Shown here one piece after another: positions 1-10,040 of a stretch of DNA of 64,000 nucleotides; positions within the stretch are counted from its first letter, which is position 1, and each line of letters starts with the position of its first letter. The translations under genes and the position numbers were made by a program. The notes beneath the pieces are model-generated. The model was not told the DNA's origin. It worked only from the letters and a program-made list of their open reading frames with translations, and searched no databases. Source of the stretch: Diatrype stigma (Eukaryota; Ascomycota; Sordariomycetes; Xylariales; Diatrypaceae). The stretch is from contig JAKJXP020000031.1 of NCBI GenBank assembly GCA_022225965.2, positions 124,001-188,000 on the forward strand. Direction: 5' to 3'.

Positions 1-675
1 GTCAAAGAATTCAGTTAGCAACTCTTCGTTTCGACGGCGAATACTCCAAGTCTTTATAGGTGTCTCTGAGTTCTTGCTTGTGGCTTTTCCAAACTCCCAC
101 ACTATCTTATTTTCTCGATTGCCGCTAACCCACTCCCCGTTTACGTCTATGTAGATACCAACATCGGATGAGCCCTCAACAAAAGCGGTCATATACCCTG
201 CTGGTAGTGACTGACGGAAGGTCGAGGTAGGGGTAATCGGAGACAAGAACGAGAGGGTAATCTTCAAGTCGGTGCCCTTGATCGTGTATGTAAGATTGGT
301 GGTTGAAGCATCGAATGATGCTCCATGATACTTCGGGTAAGAGACGGTATAGCTAGAAGTGTTGGTTAGATCGGATGATTGCGTATCAAGCGGGTATCTG
401 TCTCACCTCGAGGACTGTCGAAGGAAGTCTTGCGAACGGCCAAGCAATGGGTACACGGTTTTAGAATCAGGCACCGCAGCCATGATAGCAAAGCCGACAG
501 TGCTTCCAGTCCAAAACATTGGCCAGTTATGCCACGGGGCATCTCGGGCATGATTGAACCAAATGCTGAGGTACGGGTTGCGCACAATCAGAGGCAACAC
601 TGAAGGCGTCAATACGGAGGCATGGACGGCAACGGCTACCAGCGCCGCAATGGCTGGCCACAGATACAACCTCAT
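1..675 (-). CDS. gtaA: Glutaminase GtaA-like, N-terminal part, cut by window edge
   Basis: Partial gene running off the left edge. Exon 1 is 675-407, the intron 406-353 (54 nt, donor GTGAGA, branch-like CTAAC, acceptor TAG), and exon 2 runs from 352 to position 1 without a stop; the frame is kept across the junction. The start at 675 begins a hydrophobic signal peptide (MRLYLWPAIAALVAVAVHAS). It is followed by motifs typical of fungal GtaA-type proteins: VRNPYLSIWF, then NWPMFWTG. In this family these belong to the N-terminal DUF5127-type region. Known family role: secreted or periplasmic hydrolysis of glutamine to glutamate and ammonia, normally under nitrogen control. The catalytic C-terminal part lies outside the window, so activity cannot be judged. 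The visible part has no break. Confidence 0.8.
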
Positions 676-2471
676 CCTGCTGGGTAGGAGGCCCCTTTTC
701 CAGACGAAGTCGAAAGTGCTCAGCCAGCAAAGACGATGCGGGGACTGTTACGATGTATCAAACATGAGAGTTTCTTTAGTGGTTTCTAAAAGCTATAAAG
801 GGGACTATAAAGAAGTGATACAATGGACACCCGGCTCGACAATGAGCTAGCTCACTCTAGTGGAAGCAAAGAATCTCGTGATAATCAGTTGATGCGATTT
901 GATGATACCTTTTGCGTGAATGTAAGGCTAAGACGGCAATGATGGAGAGGGACAGCCAGCTATGCGAAGGTCAGGAAGAAGTTGGAGAGTTCGTAGGGTA
1001 TTGCATGCTACGAGTAGCAGCTAGCGTCAGGGATGATAATCGAAACAACCAAGAAAGTGGAGTTGAGCTTGGGACACTGGTTGACTACAACAAGGGAGCT
1101 GGGAGGTCGGTATATTACCAAATGGTTATGGCAGTATTGACCTGGAGTTCCCATACGGGGAGCGTCTATCCTACCTCCTGTGGACCCTTTGCACGTCCCT
1201 CGTTCAAGTCATTGCACGCTATTTTGCCATGTACTGTAATACATATAAGTCCATATAATTTGTTAGCAAACTCATGTATCTAAGTATTTCGAACGATGCA
1301 CGCAAATGCTGCGTATAAGATTTGCGCACCAATTAACCAGTATTTATCCGATTAACAATTAGAAAACTACGTATATAATGGAATACAATTGGTAATAAAT
1401 GCGATACTTTTTTGAAGTATCCGGATTGGGTGTGATTAAGGGCCGTTATATAAGGTTCTGTAGGTACGTTGGCATTATACTGGGGCAAGTAGCGGTTTTG
1501 GGCTCCACAGGAGGTAGGATAGACAAACCGCCCATACGTTCTGAGCTTACGATGGTCGATGGTAGCAACTAGGCCAGGTAGCAACTGAGTGCTGACGGAC
1601 GGTTGGAGATGGCCTGGTCCCGCGTATGGGCTCACGCCAATCGCTCTGATCAGCTCCAGAAGAGTGTGTAGATGACGAAGTTACAGCCCCGTGGTTCCAC
1701 TCCTCGCGCAAGCTAACAGGCTACATCGGTCATGGGATGGGGTTGGTCGTTGCCAATTGGAGAATGGTGGTGCCTGAAGCGTGCAAGCCGACAAGAAAGC
1801 TTCTACCGGGGCGTCTGGGGCGTGCGGGAGCTGCGACTTGCCATGCTGGCGCATGGTAACCCCGCATACGTCGCACCCCCTACGCATTAATGAGGTACCA
1901 TAGCACGCACCAATGTACATGTATATAGGTATGTACCTACTGTAGCAGTGTTAGGCCAGGCACAGGCGTCCATGTGGAGCAGCGCGGCATAGCATAATAC
2001 GGGCCCGCATAATACATCTGGAACGTGGTCACGTGCACGTGGTCCTACAGGAGAAGGTCGGGCGAAAAGTTCCCGCACTCCTGCGCACTATATTTGGCAT
2101 TTTGCTAGTGCGGGAAGTTTTGGCCCCAACCTTCACAGGAAGTATGCATTCCCCAGTCCCAGTCCCTCAGACGAGCGCGACAAACTGAACTTCGTTTCCG
2201 TGTCTTTGGTTGTTGGTTGTTGAATTCCAAGGATTCTACCGCCACAGAGTGAGTCGGCTTATGAGGTACGAAATCAATGCAGCTCATCTCATCCCATGAT
2301 AGAATCTCGAGTCGAATCACGGCCTTAGGTCCGACACGACACGCACTGGCGCCTCTTGGCTTCTTGCGAAAAATGACGTATACACTTTCGACACCTTTTG
2401 CCATAACTATTTGAACTCCAGTTGTAAGACATTTAATAGACACCTTTATTTGATAGACACATATATCTCTA
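676..2471. other. Intergenic region, no recognised gene
   Basis: Upstream side of the glutaminase gene. Short open frames occur on both strands but none shows a domain, a convincing start or splice structure. The stretch around 1260-1440 is clearly AT-rich and lies between the arms of the 21-bp inverted repeat described separately. The right edge is the TA target site of the MITE. Confidence 0.6.
1164..1524. repeat. Perfect 21-bp inverted repeat flanking an AT-rich core
   Basis: Positions 1164-1184 and 1504-1524 are exact reverse complements over 21 bases (core TCTATCCTACCTCCTGTGGA on the left arm). They enclose about 320 bp that is AT-rich in the middle. This could be the terminal repeats of a small non-autonomous element. 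I see no target-site duplication next to the arms, so the element boundaries are uncertain. Confidence 0.5.
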
Positions 2472-2816
2472 CAGTAAAACCTCTCCATTGCGATCGATCC
2501 CATAACGATATCTTGATATAACGATATGAACCCCGTGTTTCCTTTGTTTTCCCATATATATAACGATATCTCTCGCTATTCGGGTAAACGATACGATATC
2601 TGTCAGATCGCCCACCAATATCGTTATATCAGGGTACACTATAAGCATATCTAATTAAAATATTAGCCACATTTGGGCTAAGTATATGCGGAATATAAAG
2701 AAATCTTGTCCTATTTAGGTATAACCAAAAGAAATACCCACTATTTCATAACGATATCTTGATTTAACGATACCAGGTCTGTGTTTTTTCAATATCGCTA
2801 TGGCGAGGTTTTACTG
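2472..2816. mobile_element. Non-autonomous pogo/Tc1-mariner-type MITE
   Basis: A 345-bp element with matching ends: it starts CAGTAAAACCTCTCC and finishes with the near reverse complement GGCGAGGTTTTACTG. It is flanked on both sides by TA (2470-2471 and 2817-2818), the target duplication expected of Tc1/mariner-pogo elements. Subterminal copies of a TAACGATATCTTGAT-type motif lie at both ends (about 2502-2520 and 2748-2775). There is no transposase frame inside, so it would depend on a transposase supplied elsewhere. The terminal sequence resembles those of pogo/Tigger-like elements (family knowledge); boundaries and duplication are seen directly. Confidence 0.85.
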
Positions 2817-3609
2817 TACCTACCTACGTAGGTAGCAGGAAGATGCCATCCATGAAGCCACGAACCCTATGGTCAACCTTCACGGTGATAGGCCAGCCAT
2901 CATTTTCACTGCGAAGTACTATGCGCCTAATCAAATACTGCATCATGTGGCCTCCCGGTTCGAGAGGCCGAAGCCGCTTCCCAACCCGCGCTGCCATTTC
3001 GGGTCCTGGTGGAACCCCTAACTACGGTACCATAGAGATCGTCGCTCGGTCGATGTCCCATTTCCCCGATCTCTCCGATGGTCCCTCCGATGGTCCCTTT
3101 TAAGGTATCAACCATCTTCGCATATGTGTTCCTGCATCATGCATGCAATACCTAGTCTACCTATCTCGCCGGTACCGAGTTTTCCGAAGTCTGTCCAACT
3201 TGTCGGGCCGGTTTCTGATTGGTTCCGAGCGAGTAACGACGGGTTCTCGCTCGAGTCAGTCAGGAACTGCGGCTGGGCCCGGTGTGTTTTTCGGCACTGA
3301 TAGATAGCACGGCACGTGGTAAATTCTAAATATAGTCCTTGAGACGACTGATTTTTAAACCTGGGTAGGTCCTCATTTATTACTCGCGATGGACGTAACC
3401 AAATTATTCCATGTTCATCTGATTGTGTTGTTAGCAATGACTGCCCCTGATGCGGTCGATATTCTTCTTTACTTGCCTAGCATTCATACTATCATATCAA
3501 TATGGATTATAAATTAGGATCCCATGTTGGGCACCTGTCTGGCCACTCAAACGAAGACTTCCCAGTACGTCTCACTTGCACCCCGGGCCCTGCCGCGGCC
3601 GGGCGGACG
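2817..3609. other. Intergenic region, nothing recognised
   Basis: Lies between the MITE and the 3' end of the interrupted Gfd2-like gene. The open frames here, including those overlapping 3502-3903, are shadows or chance frames. No RNA gene or repeat was seen. Confidence 0.5.
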
Positions 3610-4566
3610 TCATACCGGCCGGTCAGAAACCGATCCCGTATCGGACACCTTGGTGGGACTGCATCTGAGGGGCACGGCCCCGGGACGATACTCACCACCC
3701 GACGCATTAGAAGTCTCCGGTGGGCTCGCCCGATTCTCAAGATACGCCGCGACTCTTCTGTGCTCGTCCCTGGTTTCTTTCCTCAATGCCTTTCTCTCCT
3801 TGGAGGCCTTTCGCGCCCCTTCTCTGTCATAAACCCTAAGCTCTATAATCTCCTCAGCGGTGAGTGGGCGGGGCGCCTGAGCAACTGCACGCAATGCCGC
3901 TAAAGAGGATGGCACAAGCTGTCGTCCGTTGGCATCCGTTACGGCAATCATTAACAAAGCCCGCAACGCAAAATGGGCATCGTTTCCAGCCGCATGTAAC
4001 GACGTGAAAGGGACTTGAAGGGTTCCAAGCAGACGAGCTAAATTGATTCGAAACGAAAGTCGTAGAGGGGTTTGTGCAGCTTTAACCGTATCAATGTGGT
4101 ATAACGGCTGAAGATTGATATCAAGATTTTGAAGAACTTTGAGATCCAAAGCTCCATGTGTAACCAAAACGATGTCCCTATTAGCAATAAATGCCATAAG
4201 TCTTGGTTTCAGATCGGCTAGTTGAATAGGCTCTGAGTGACCAAACAAAAACCTCCGAACAGCTCTTTCGCAATATTTGGAATCGCCAACATGGAACTGC
4301 TAGGACTTTATGATGTTGGTCGGGGCTTTTGGGTTTAAGATCAGGTCTTGTAATAATCGAGCATCGAGAATAGACAGGCCGATAATAAACTGTTGGTTCG
4401 GGACGATCTGGTCGTAGCCTTGAAAGGTATCAATATCGATGCCAACATAAAGAGCATCCTGAAGCATGTGATCTGAGTCTAATGCGAGTAATCGGCGCAA
4501 AATGATAATCTCGTCTCTGAGGATCCAAGGACCCAGACCATTGAATGATGGAGTGACATCCCCCAT
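3610..4566 (-). pseudogene. Gfd2/YDR514C-like nuclease-fold gene with an in-frame stop
   Basis: One continuous frame of about 318 codons on the minus strand, from ATG at 4566 to the stop at 3610, is interrupted only by a TAG at 4302-4300. Both halves carry parts of the same domain. Before the stop is GIDIDTFQGYDQI with QFIIGLSILDARLL. After it come QFHVGDSKY, RRFLFG, an LVTHGALDLK segment, then HAAGNDAHFALRALL. This order (acidic residues after a beta strand, late H...AGNDA) matches the RNase H-like DEDDh fold of fungal Gfd2/YDR514C-type proteins. No GT-AG intron removes the stop without deleting the core strand, so the gene is probably broken, recently, since nothing else is disrupted. Sequencing error, readthrough or a truncated product are alternatives. 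The basic C-terminal tail is rich in E, K and R. Confidence 0.65.
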
Positions 4567-6149
4567 GGTGCAGTATGTGACGATTATGGCTGGTCTTCTG
4601 ATAGTAGGGGTGATCGACTGCCTAGTAGCTTAGAACGTTATTTCTGCTAAACTCTGGCCACGCTCCTTTGCCTATTAGCTCTCACACATAACCATGCCCC
4701 GAGTGGTACCCACCGCTTTCGGACATTCATAGCTGTTTTCATCTCATAAAAAACCTCAGACTGTAGTAAACACTGTTGGCCACGCCAGGTGCTCAAGGCC
4801 ATCGAGCTGAATAGACTTGCCACAGGGACATTCAACACCCGGGAACATCTGCTGGGTGGTGTAGGCTCCCTCGAAGGCACTTCCAAAGCTCCGCCCTCGA
4901 AGGGCCTCCACTTCCTCCATTCGGTTGTGGATGTGGATTTTTTTATTCTTGCTTCTTCCCCTGTGCCCTGGCTATGCCGCCCTGCTAGACAGTCGATCTA
5001 CGAGTCGGTAATAGCCTGAGCGGAAAGAAAGCGGGGTTTCGTGGCTGACCAGTGTCAACCGATCCAACTCAATCAATAGGTTTCCCCTTATAAGCGAACA
5101 TCTTCCACGAACCAGTCCTTTTAGTTTCTATTATTATGAGGAGTTAAGAGCTGCGTAGGTGGTGTGTAGTTGTAGCTATGCCGCCAGGGGGTATTGTACT
5201 GGGGGGTCATAGGGATCGATAGGATCACACACATATACTGATAGGGGGCTTCTGCGGCTATATAAGAGGCAGTCCCCCCTATATCTTCCATCGGCTTGAA
5301 GATTATTATGTTCCTCCTTCCCTCCCATCTGACAGCTGTCCTATCACTCCGGGCCACAAAGCACATGGCATACCTAGGTATGCAGTGTAGTAGGCAAGTG
5401 CTACCTGCCCATGACGTTGCCTATACCCATACAGACGGGAGGCGGGTGGAATGAGAGGTAGCGGCTTCCTCAGGGTGACTTTTACGCACCTCAAGGGAGA
5501 ATACCGGATCTACTTTCAGTCCACAAAAGCGAATGAAGCTGCGAATTCCGCGACCTGCCCTGAACCCTCTTAGTTCTCGGAGTCCACAAGTACTCCCTGA
5601 CGTCAGTCTACGTTAATGGCGTAGGTGGTTGAGAGAGAGTATAGGTATCGTTATGGGTTAAAGGTTGTATGAAGCTGACTGGGAGGGCCATGCATAGCGT
5701 ATACCTACCTGTCCTAGAAAGAGATCTTGATAATCTTGACTCTTCACGGTATCTATAGCAGTTCTATCATGTGGGCACATGTCATGGTCAAACCATTGCC
5801 CTCGACTGTCTTAGCTTTAAAGGAACTGGGCAAATGACAGAATCAATGTGTATCACTTGCTACCAAAACCTCTCACTTAGATGCAGCTGGTGTTTAATCA
5901 TCAAGCTCATTGCCAAGCCATTCACAAAGCTCACACAAACTTTGACCCGACATCATCAACCGCAGGTCCGTCACAGCCTCATCCATCACCCATTCGTGAA
6001 GAAAGATATCCATGCAAAGCCAGCACTAGTTAGACATCCCACATGTTTTGCTCTGTGAGCCTGTGCCTACATACCCAGGTAGCCATACACCCAGCGAGCG
6101 GCCCAGGTACCAGCTACGGAGATGCAACAGAAGCGCCGCCGCCGTGTTT
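4567..6149. other. Intergenic region, nothing recognised
   Basis: Probable upstream region of the Gfd2-like gene and downstream region of the 6-16-family gene. Chance open frames only; no tRNA, repeat or domain signal seen. Confidence 0.5.
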
Positions 6150-6792
6150 TCAGTCCTGGACAAGACCGAAAACGAGCCCGGCCGGAATGAGGGCCAGCAG
6201 GGCCGCAACCGCCGTGACGAGGGGCGCCAGCCACCCCAGTATCCCGAGGCTCGTCATCGTGGCGAACAAGCCCCCGGCCGGGGTGAACGCGCCGTACATG
6301 GCGGACTGGAACGCCGCTGCGAGCGAGCCTGCGCCGGTGTGGTGTTAAGATGTGGGTTACGGTAGGGAGTTGCGGATTTGTGGAGGATGAGAAGAGAAGA
6401 AAAGGTAACAAAAAAAAAGGTATGCAAGATTACGAAGATACCGTACCGGAAATGGCGCCGCTGTGACCGAATCCCAGGCAGGGTCCTAGTGTGACGAGAA
6501 GTGTGAACGTTACCGCCCAGGCGACGAGGGCCCAGTAGACATCTAGACCGCCAGCCAGCCAGCTTTCGGGTTAGCGATATCTAGCCTCGTACTGTAGTCA
6601 TTCTACAGTGTCAGGTGCCAGATTGGCTTGCAGGACAAGACATACGAGGAAGCGATACATAGGCCGTGAAAGACTCCCAAGCCGGAGCGAAGAGTCCAGG
6701 ATCCGCGACAGGAACGAAGCACCATCGCCGTCGGGGGCCAGATGCTGGCTGACCCAGCCCGGGACAGAATCGACAATGTATATAGCCTCCAT
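6150..6792 (-). CDS. Interferon-inducible 6-16 (ISG12/IFI6-like) family membrane protein
   Basis: The last exon (6328-6150) encodes GSLAAAFQSAMYG, then TPAGGLFATMTSLGILGWLAPL, then a hydrophobic AVAALLALIPAG stretch, ending at TGA 6152-6150. The glycine/alanine-rich GS-AA-FQS and GGLFA pattern is typical of the Ifi-6-16 family. The preceding exon (about 6542-6447) encodes WALVAWAVTFTLLVTLGPCLGFG and joins in frame through a 118-nt intron (6446-6329). The first part is less certain. The best donor (GTATGT at 6645) gives a good join to 6542 only in the frame reading ESFTAYVSLP, while the likely ATG at 6792 opens a different frame, so a further short intron or another start is needed. Family proteins are small, very hydrophobic and linked to mitochondrial or endomembranes; their function in fungi is unclear. 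Confidence 0.6.
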
Positions 6793-7555
6793 GGTAAAGC
6801 GTATCAAGAGAGTAAGTATAGTATGTCTGTAAGTTAGAAAGGGGCAAGGTGCTGCAGGCGTTGAGGTTCGTTGTGTATAAGTCGGTCGTCTTCGATGCCA
6901 GTGCTGTGGTCAAAGACCGGAGATTCGAACGTGAGTGCACTTCGGCCGTAGATTCATGCCCAAGCATCAACCAGCCTCGCAGACTGGCCAACAACAACAA
7001 CCCGGGCCAATGATTCACAGGTGCGTAGTGACCAGCGGGTGGGCGAGTAGCACACCAATGAATCTTGCAGAATTGTCCAGGTTGTCGGTCGGGTGCCGGC
7101 GTCTAGAATTGACGTGACATCCAACAACAAACAGCGACCGACCTTTGGCGATGTCACGAGCCGGAACAAATTGATAGGCACAGGGTTATTGTTATGTCGA
7201 GTGACAGCTACACCGCAGCCTCGGCCAGCTAATGAAGCCCCTGGCTCTGCTCCAGTAACCAAACTCCAGCTTCATCGCTGCACAGATACATCTCATGAGA
7301 GTTTCAACTCAACTATAGACCGATGACAGCAGCCTGGGGGACACGAAAGTTTCACCTTATTGCAGCAGGGAGCGTCCCGAGCTGATAATTTTTGATGAAT
7401 TTTTACGTCCGGGTGGACCTGTCTATCTATCTACCTAGCTACATGCACCCGCTCCCGTAGGGGGTGGTAGAGGTCTACTGGTGAGCTGGTTACATGGTCC
7501 GATACTGTGCAGTATAATGAAACGGCAAAAATGAAGTTATTACTTGTTAAGCAAG
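6793..7555. other. Intergenic region upstream of the 6-16-family gene
   Basis: Probable promoter and leader of the gene ending at 6150, plus the downstream flank of the tRNA. A long chance frame runs antisense and sense here (about 6954-7262 and 6611-7018) without any recognisable domain. Confidence 0.4.
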
Positions 7556-7570
7556 AAAACAAAAACAAAA
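7556..7570 (-). terminator. RNA polymerase III terminator of tRNA-Cys
   Basis: On the minus strand, just beyond the tRNA 3' end, three T runs of 4, 5 and 4 bases separated by single G residues. This is the usual pol III stop signal. Confidence 0.75.
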
Positions 7571-7573
7571 GTG

Positions 7574-7681
7574 AGGGCTGAGCCGGGATTGAACCAGCGA
7601 CCTTTGGAGATTCCAAGTCTTGTAATCCTTTGGAGGATCCAATCATTGCAATCCACTGCTCTGCCACTGAGCTACCAGCCC
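7574..7681 (-). tRNA. tRNA-Cys (GCA), intron-containing
   Basis: Read on the minus strand the gene starts GGGCTGG and ends TCAGCCC plus a discriminator T; these pair as a 7-bp acceptor stem (one G-T). U73 is the expected discriminator for tRNA-Cys. The internal promoter boxes fit: A box TAGCTCAGTGG, B box GGTTCAATCC. The T stem is GCTGG/CCGGC. The anticodon loop reads TTGCAA, giving anticodon GCA. The D and T arms cannot be joined at normal length unless about 35 nt after position 37 are removed, which is the usual place for a nuclear tRNA intron. After removal the mature RNA is 72-73 nt. The anticodon stem then has four good pairs and one mismatch at its top. Confidence 0.88.
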
Positions 7682-8524
7682 ATTGGTTGATGGTTGATTG
7701 GGTCCCGAGCTGATTGGCCGTTTGGCGGGTTTATATAAGCAGGTAAAGTGACTGAGAACCCCTGCACCGAGCTGCTCCAAGGTATATACCCGACGCTAGG
7801 GTATACTACGGAGTCCAAAACCCCTACTATTACCTCTGAGCAGTTATATTAGATCTGTCAAATGTGTATGTGGAACCTCAGTTATAGCTAGTCTGATGGC
7901 GTGGTGTTCTAGGTGTTCTGGAATTCTGGAATAATGGACAGAAAGTCATATAGCCCTCCATGTTAAGGCGGAAGCAGGAACATCTAGAAGTATTGGGCTT
8001 GTTCTAACTTCTAGGTAAAGTGTTAGTGTTCCAAGGTACTTACATAAGCTGGAGATAGGCATTCGTCGTTACTCGAGGTTACCTCTACCCCTCTTTCCGT
8101 CCCCCTTTCAGCCCAAATAAAAGCCCGAGGTATACAACGACGGGGGACCACATCGCCCCAATCACCCCCGAGGGTCGAAGTATACCTCCCGAGTGGTCTT
8201 CTTTTCCTAGATCTCAATACAACCTCTCACTCGGAATTGTTCCGTGTCGACTTATTTTACGCTAGGGAGATACTATATAAGATAATACAACATACCATGT
8301 GACACAAGCCAAGCGACACCTTTAATTACCTCTTGTTGGACGGGATGTGAAGCTAGATTTAGATTCTTAACTGTTCTGCTTCACGCCGTTAGTTTCTCTC
8401 CGATGAAGTTACTCACCCCCGCGACATCAAATCTCACAGGACATTTCGCGAAACTGCGCACGCTGTAGCATATCGGACAGGATTGAACCGCACGTTTGAT
8501 TATCTCGGATCTAAGCTGTCAAAT
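7682..8524. other. Intergenic region before the SDR gene
   Basis: Contains the 5' flank of the tRNA, with a TTTATATAAGC box at about 7730-7740, and the promoter/leader of the dehydrogenase gene. No other gene seen. Confidence 0.45.
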
Positions 8525-9335
8525 ATGTCACTCAAGGATAAGGTATATGCTATTACTGGTGGGGCGAGTGGTATTGGTCTCGGAACGGCCAAGATACTGT
8601 CCCAAAGGGGCGCAACCGTGGCTATTGCCGATGTCGACCAAGACGCAATGCGGAATGCTGAGGAGTACTTCACCCAGCAAGGCGCACCCTTCGCCGTGAC
8701 TAAGGTGGACATTTCAAAGAGGGAAGAGGTCGAGACATGGATCGATGGCATCGTTAACAAGTTTGGCCGGCTGGACGGCGCTGCCAACTGCGCGGGCATC
8801 ATCGGCAAGCATCATGGTTTACGAGATATTGTTGATCTGGAGGACGATGAGTGGCACAGGATTATCGCTGTCAATCTCACGGGCACAATGTACTGCCTGA
8901 GGGCCGAGCTTCGGAAAGTGGTTGACGGTGGTTCTATTGTCAATGTGTCCTCTATCCATGGCCTCCACGGTAATACTCGGGCGGGCTTTCTAGTCTAATG
9001 TTGTGCAGGCGACTGACGAGTATGCAGGCTTTGCGAAACATGGAGCGTACGACGCTAGTAAGCATGCGATCATAGGCTTGACCAAGGCTGCGGCCAAGGA
9101 GAACGGCTATCGAGAGGTCCGGGTCAACGCTGTAGCACCAGGAGCGATATATACTCCGCTGATGGAAAAGAGCTGGAAGCTTCACAACCGCCCGGAAGAT
9201 GCGCCGTTCGATGACCCAGCCGCCTTTGGTAGACAGGGGACCTCGGAAGAGTGTGGGCAAGTAATCGCTTTCCTCTTGGGCCCGGAGTCTACATACGTGA
9301 GTGGCGGCGTCTACACGGTCGATGGGGCGATGTAG
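8525..9335 (+). CDS. Short-chain dehydrogenase/reductase (SDR)
   Basis: Two exons, 8525-8969 and 9028-9335, give 250 aa, the classical SDR length. The start is the ATG at 8525 (MSLKDKVYAITGG). Seen in order: cofactor motif TGGASGIG (residues about 10-17), acidic IADVD at the end of strand 2 (suggesting NAD(H) preference, inferred), NCAG, catalytic serine region NVSS, and the active-site pair in YDASK. The C-terminal segment VSGGVYTVDGA is typical. The 58-nt intron was placed with acceptor TATGCAG because it restores GLHGFAKHGAYDASK in frame; the upstream TTGTGCAG acceptor would lead straight to a TGA. The substrate cannot be predicted. The gene is convergent with the NatB gene, with 78 nt between the two stops. 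Confidence 0.88.
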
Positions 9336-9413
9336 GTTGTGCCTCGGTTCTGGAGGAGCAAGGACGAGAGATAGCAATAGATGGGTATCTTATAACATGG
9401 TGAAGTGCCTGGC

Positions 9414-10040
9414 CTAGAAGACGTCCTCGGGATTGACGAAGTGGTTTCTCCCATCGTCTCGGACGTGCTTGCGATCCTTGTCTCGCCGCATTGCTTTGCG
9501 CATGTCGTAGGCATCCTCGCCATTCGCAGTAGGATCATTCACGTTCTCGCCGTAGTAGTCCTTGACCACGCGGTACACACTGTACCCCATGCCCTCATAG
9601 AATTTGATAGCCTTGGTATTGCTCTTCCTTACGAAGAGGTCAACGAAATAGGCATCTTCTTTGTCGGCAGCAGCCTCAAGCTTCTTCGTGAGGAGAGTAC
9701 CAAGGCCCAAGCGACGGGCTTCGGGCGCGACAGTGAGAGCAGTGATATGTGCGTGCCATGGCAGATAGTGCGGAGAATAGCTGAAGTAGTCTGGAGAACT
9801 CTCCACCTTGCCCATGACTATGCAGGTTTGAGTAACTCATCGGCATCGGGGGTATAGAGACGGAAGCTTACTGTATCCCACGATATTTCCTCGCTCATCC
9901 TCGGCGACCTGGAATAGCGCGGGCCATTTCGCGTAGTATTGGAAGTAGAAACTCAAGTCGTAAGTTTCTGTCAGTGGATCGAGATTGCACCTTGTGATCC
10001 TGTTGAGGTCGTCAGGTTTGAATGGCCGGAAGGAGACCAT
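9414..10040 (-). CDS. nat3: N-terminal acetyltransferase NatB catalytic subunit (Naa20/Nat3)
   Basis: Exon 1 is 10040-9872, the intron 9871-9818 (54 nt, GTAAGC...TAG), and exon 2 is 9817-9414; the product has 190 aa. The N-terminus MVSFRPFKPDDL and the following LDPLTETYDLSFYFQY resemble Nat3/Naa20. The join restores GYIMGKVE, a core strand of the GNAT fold. The acetyl-CoA loop reads ARRLGLGT, and LFVRKSNTKAIKFYEGMGY follows as in this family. Known role: in the ribosome-associated NatB complex with Naa25/Mdm20 it acetylates nascent proteins starting Met-Asp, Met-Glu, Met-Asn or Met-Gln. The charged C-terminal tail (EDAYDMRKAMRRD) also fits. No defects seen. Confidence 0.92.

Noticed and set aside
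6067..6411. 114-codon Arg-rich minus-strand frame
   Set aside because: Out-of-frame shadow of the last exon of the 6-16-family gene.
7431..7667. 78-codon minus-strand frame over the tRNA
   Set aside because: Its first half is the tRNA-Cys gene read as codons.
8483..8524. Upstream in-frame extension of the SDR protein
   Set aside because: Begins with TTG, not ATG; the first ATG is at 8525 and gives the normal SDR N-terminus.
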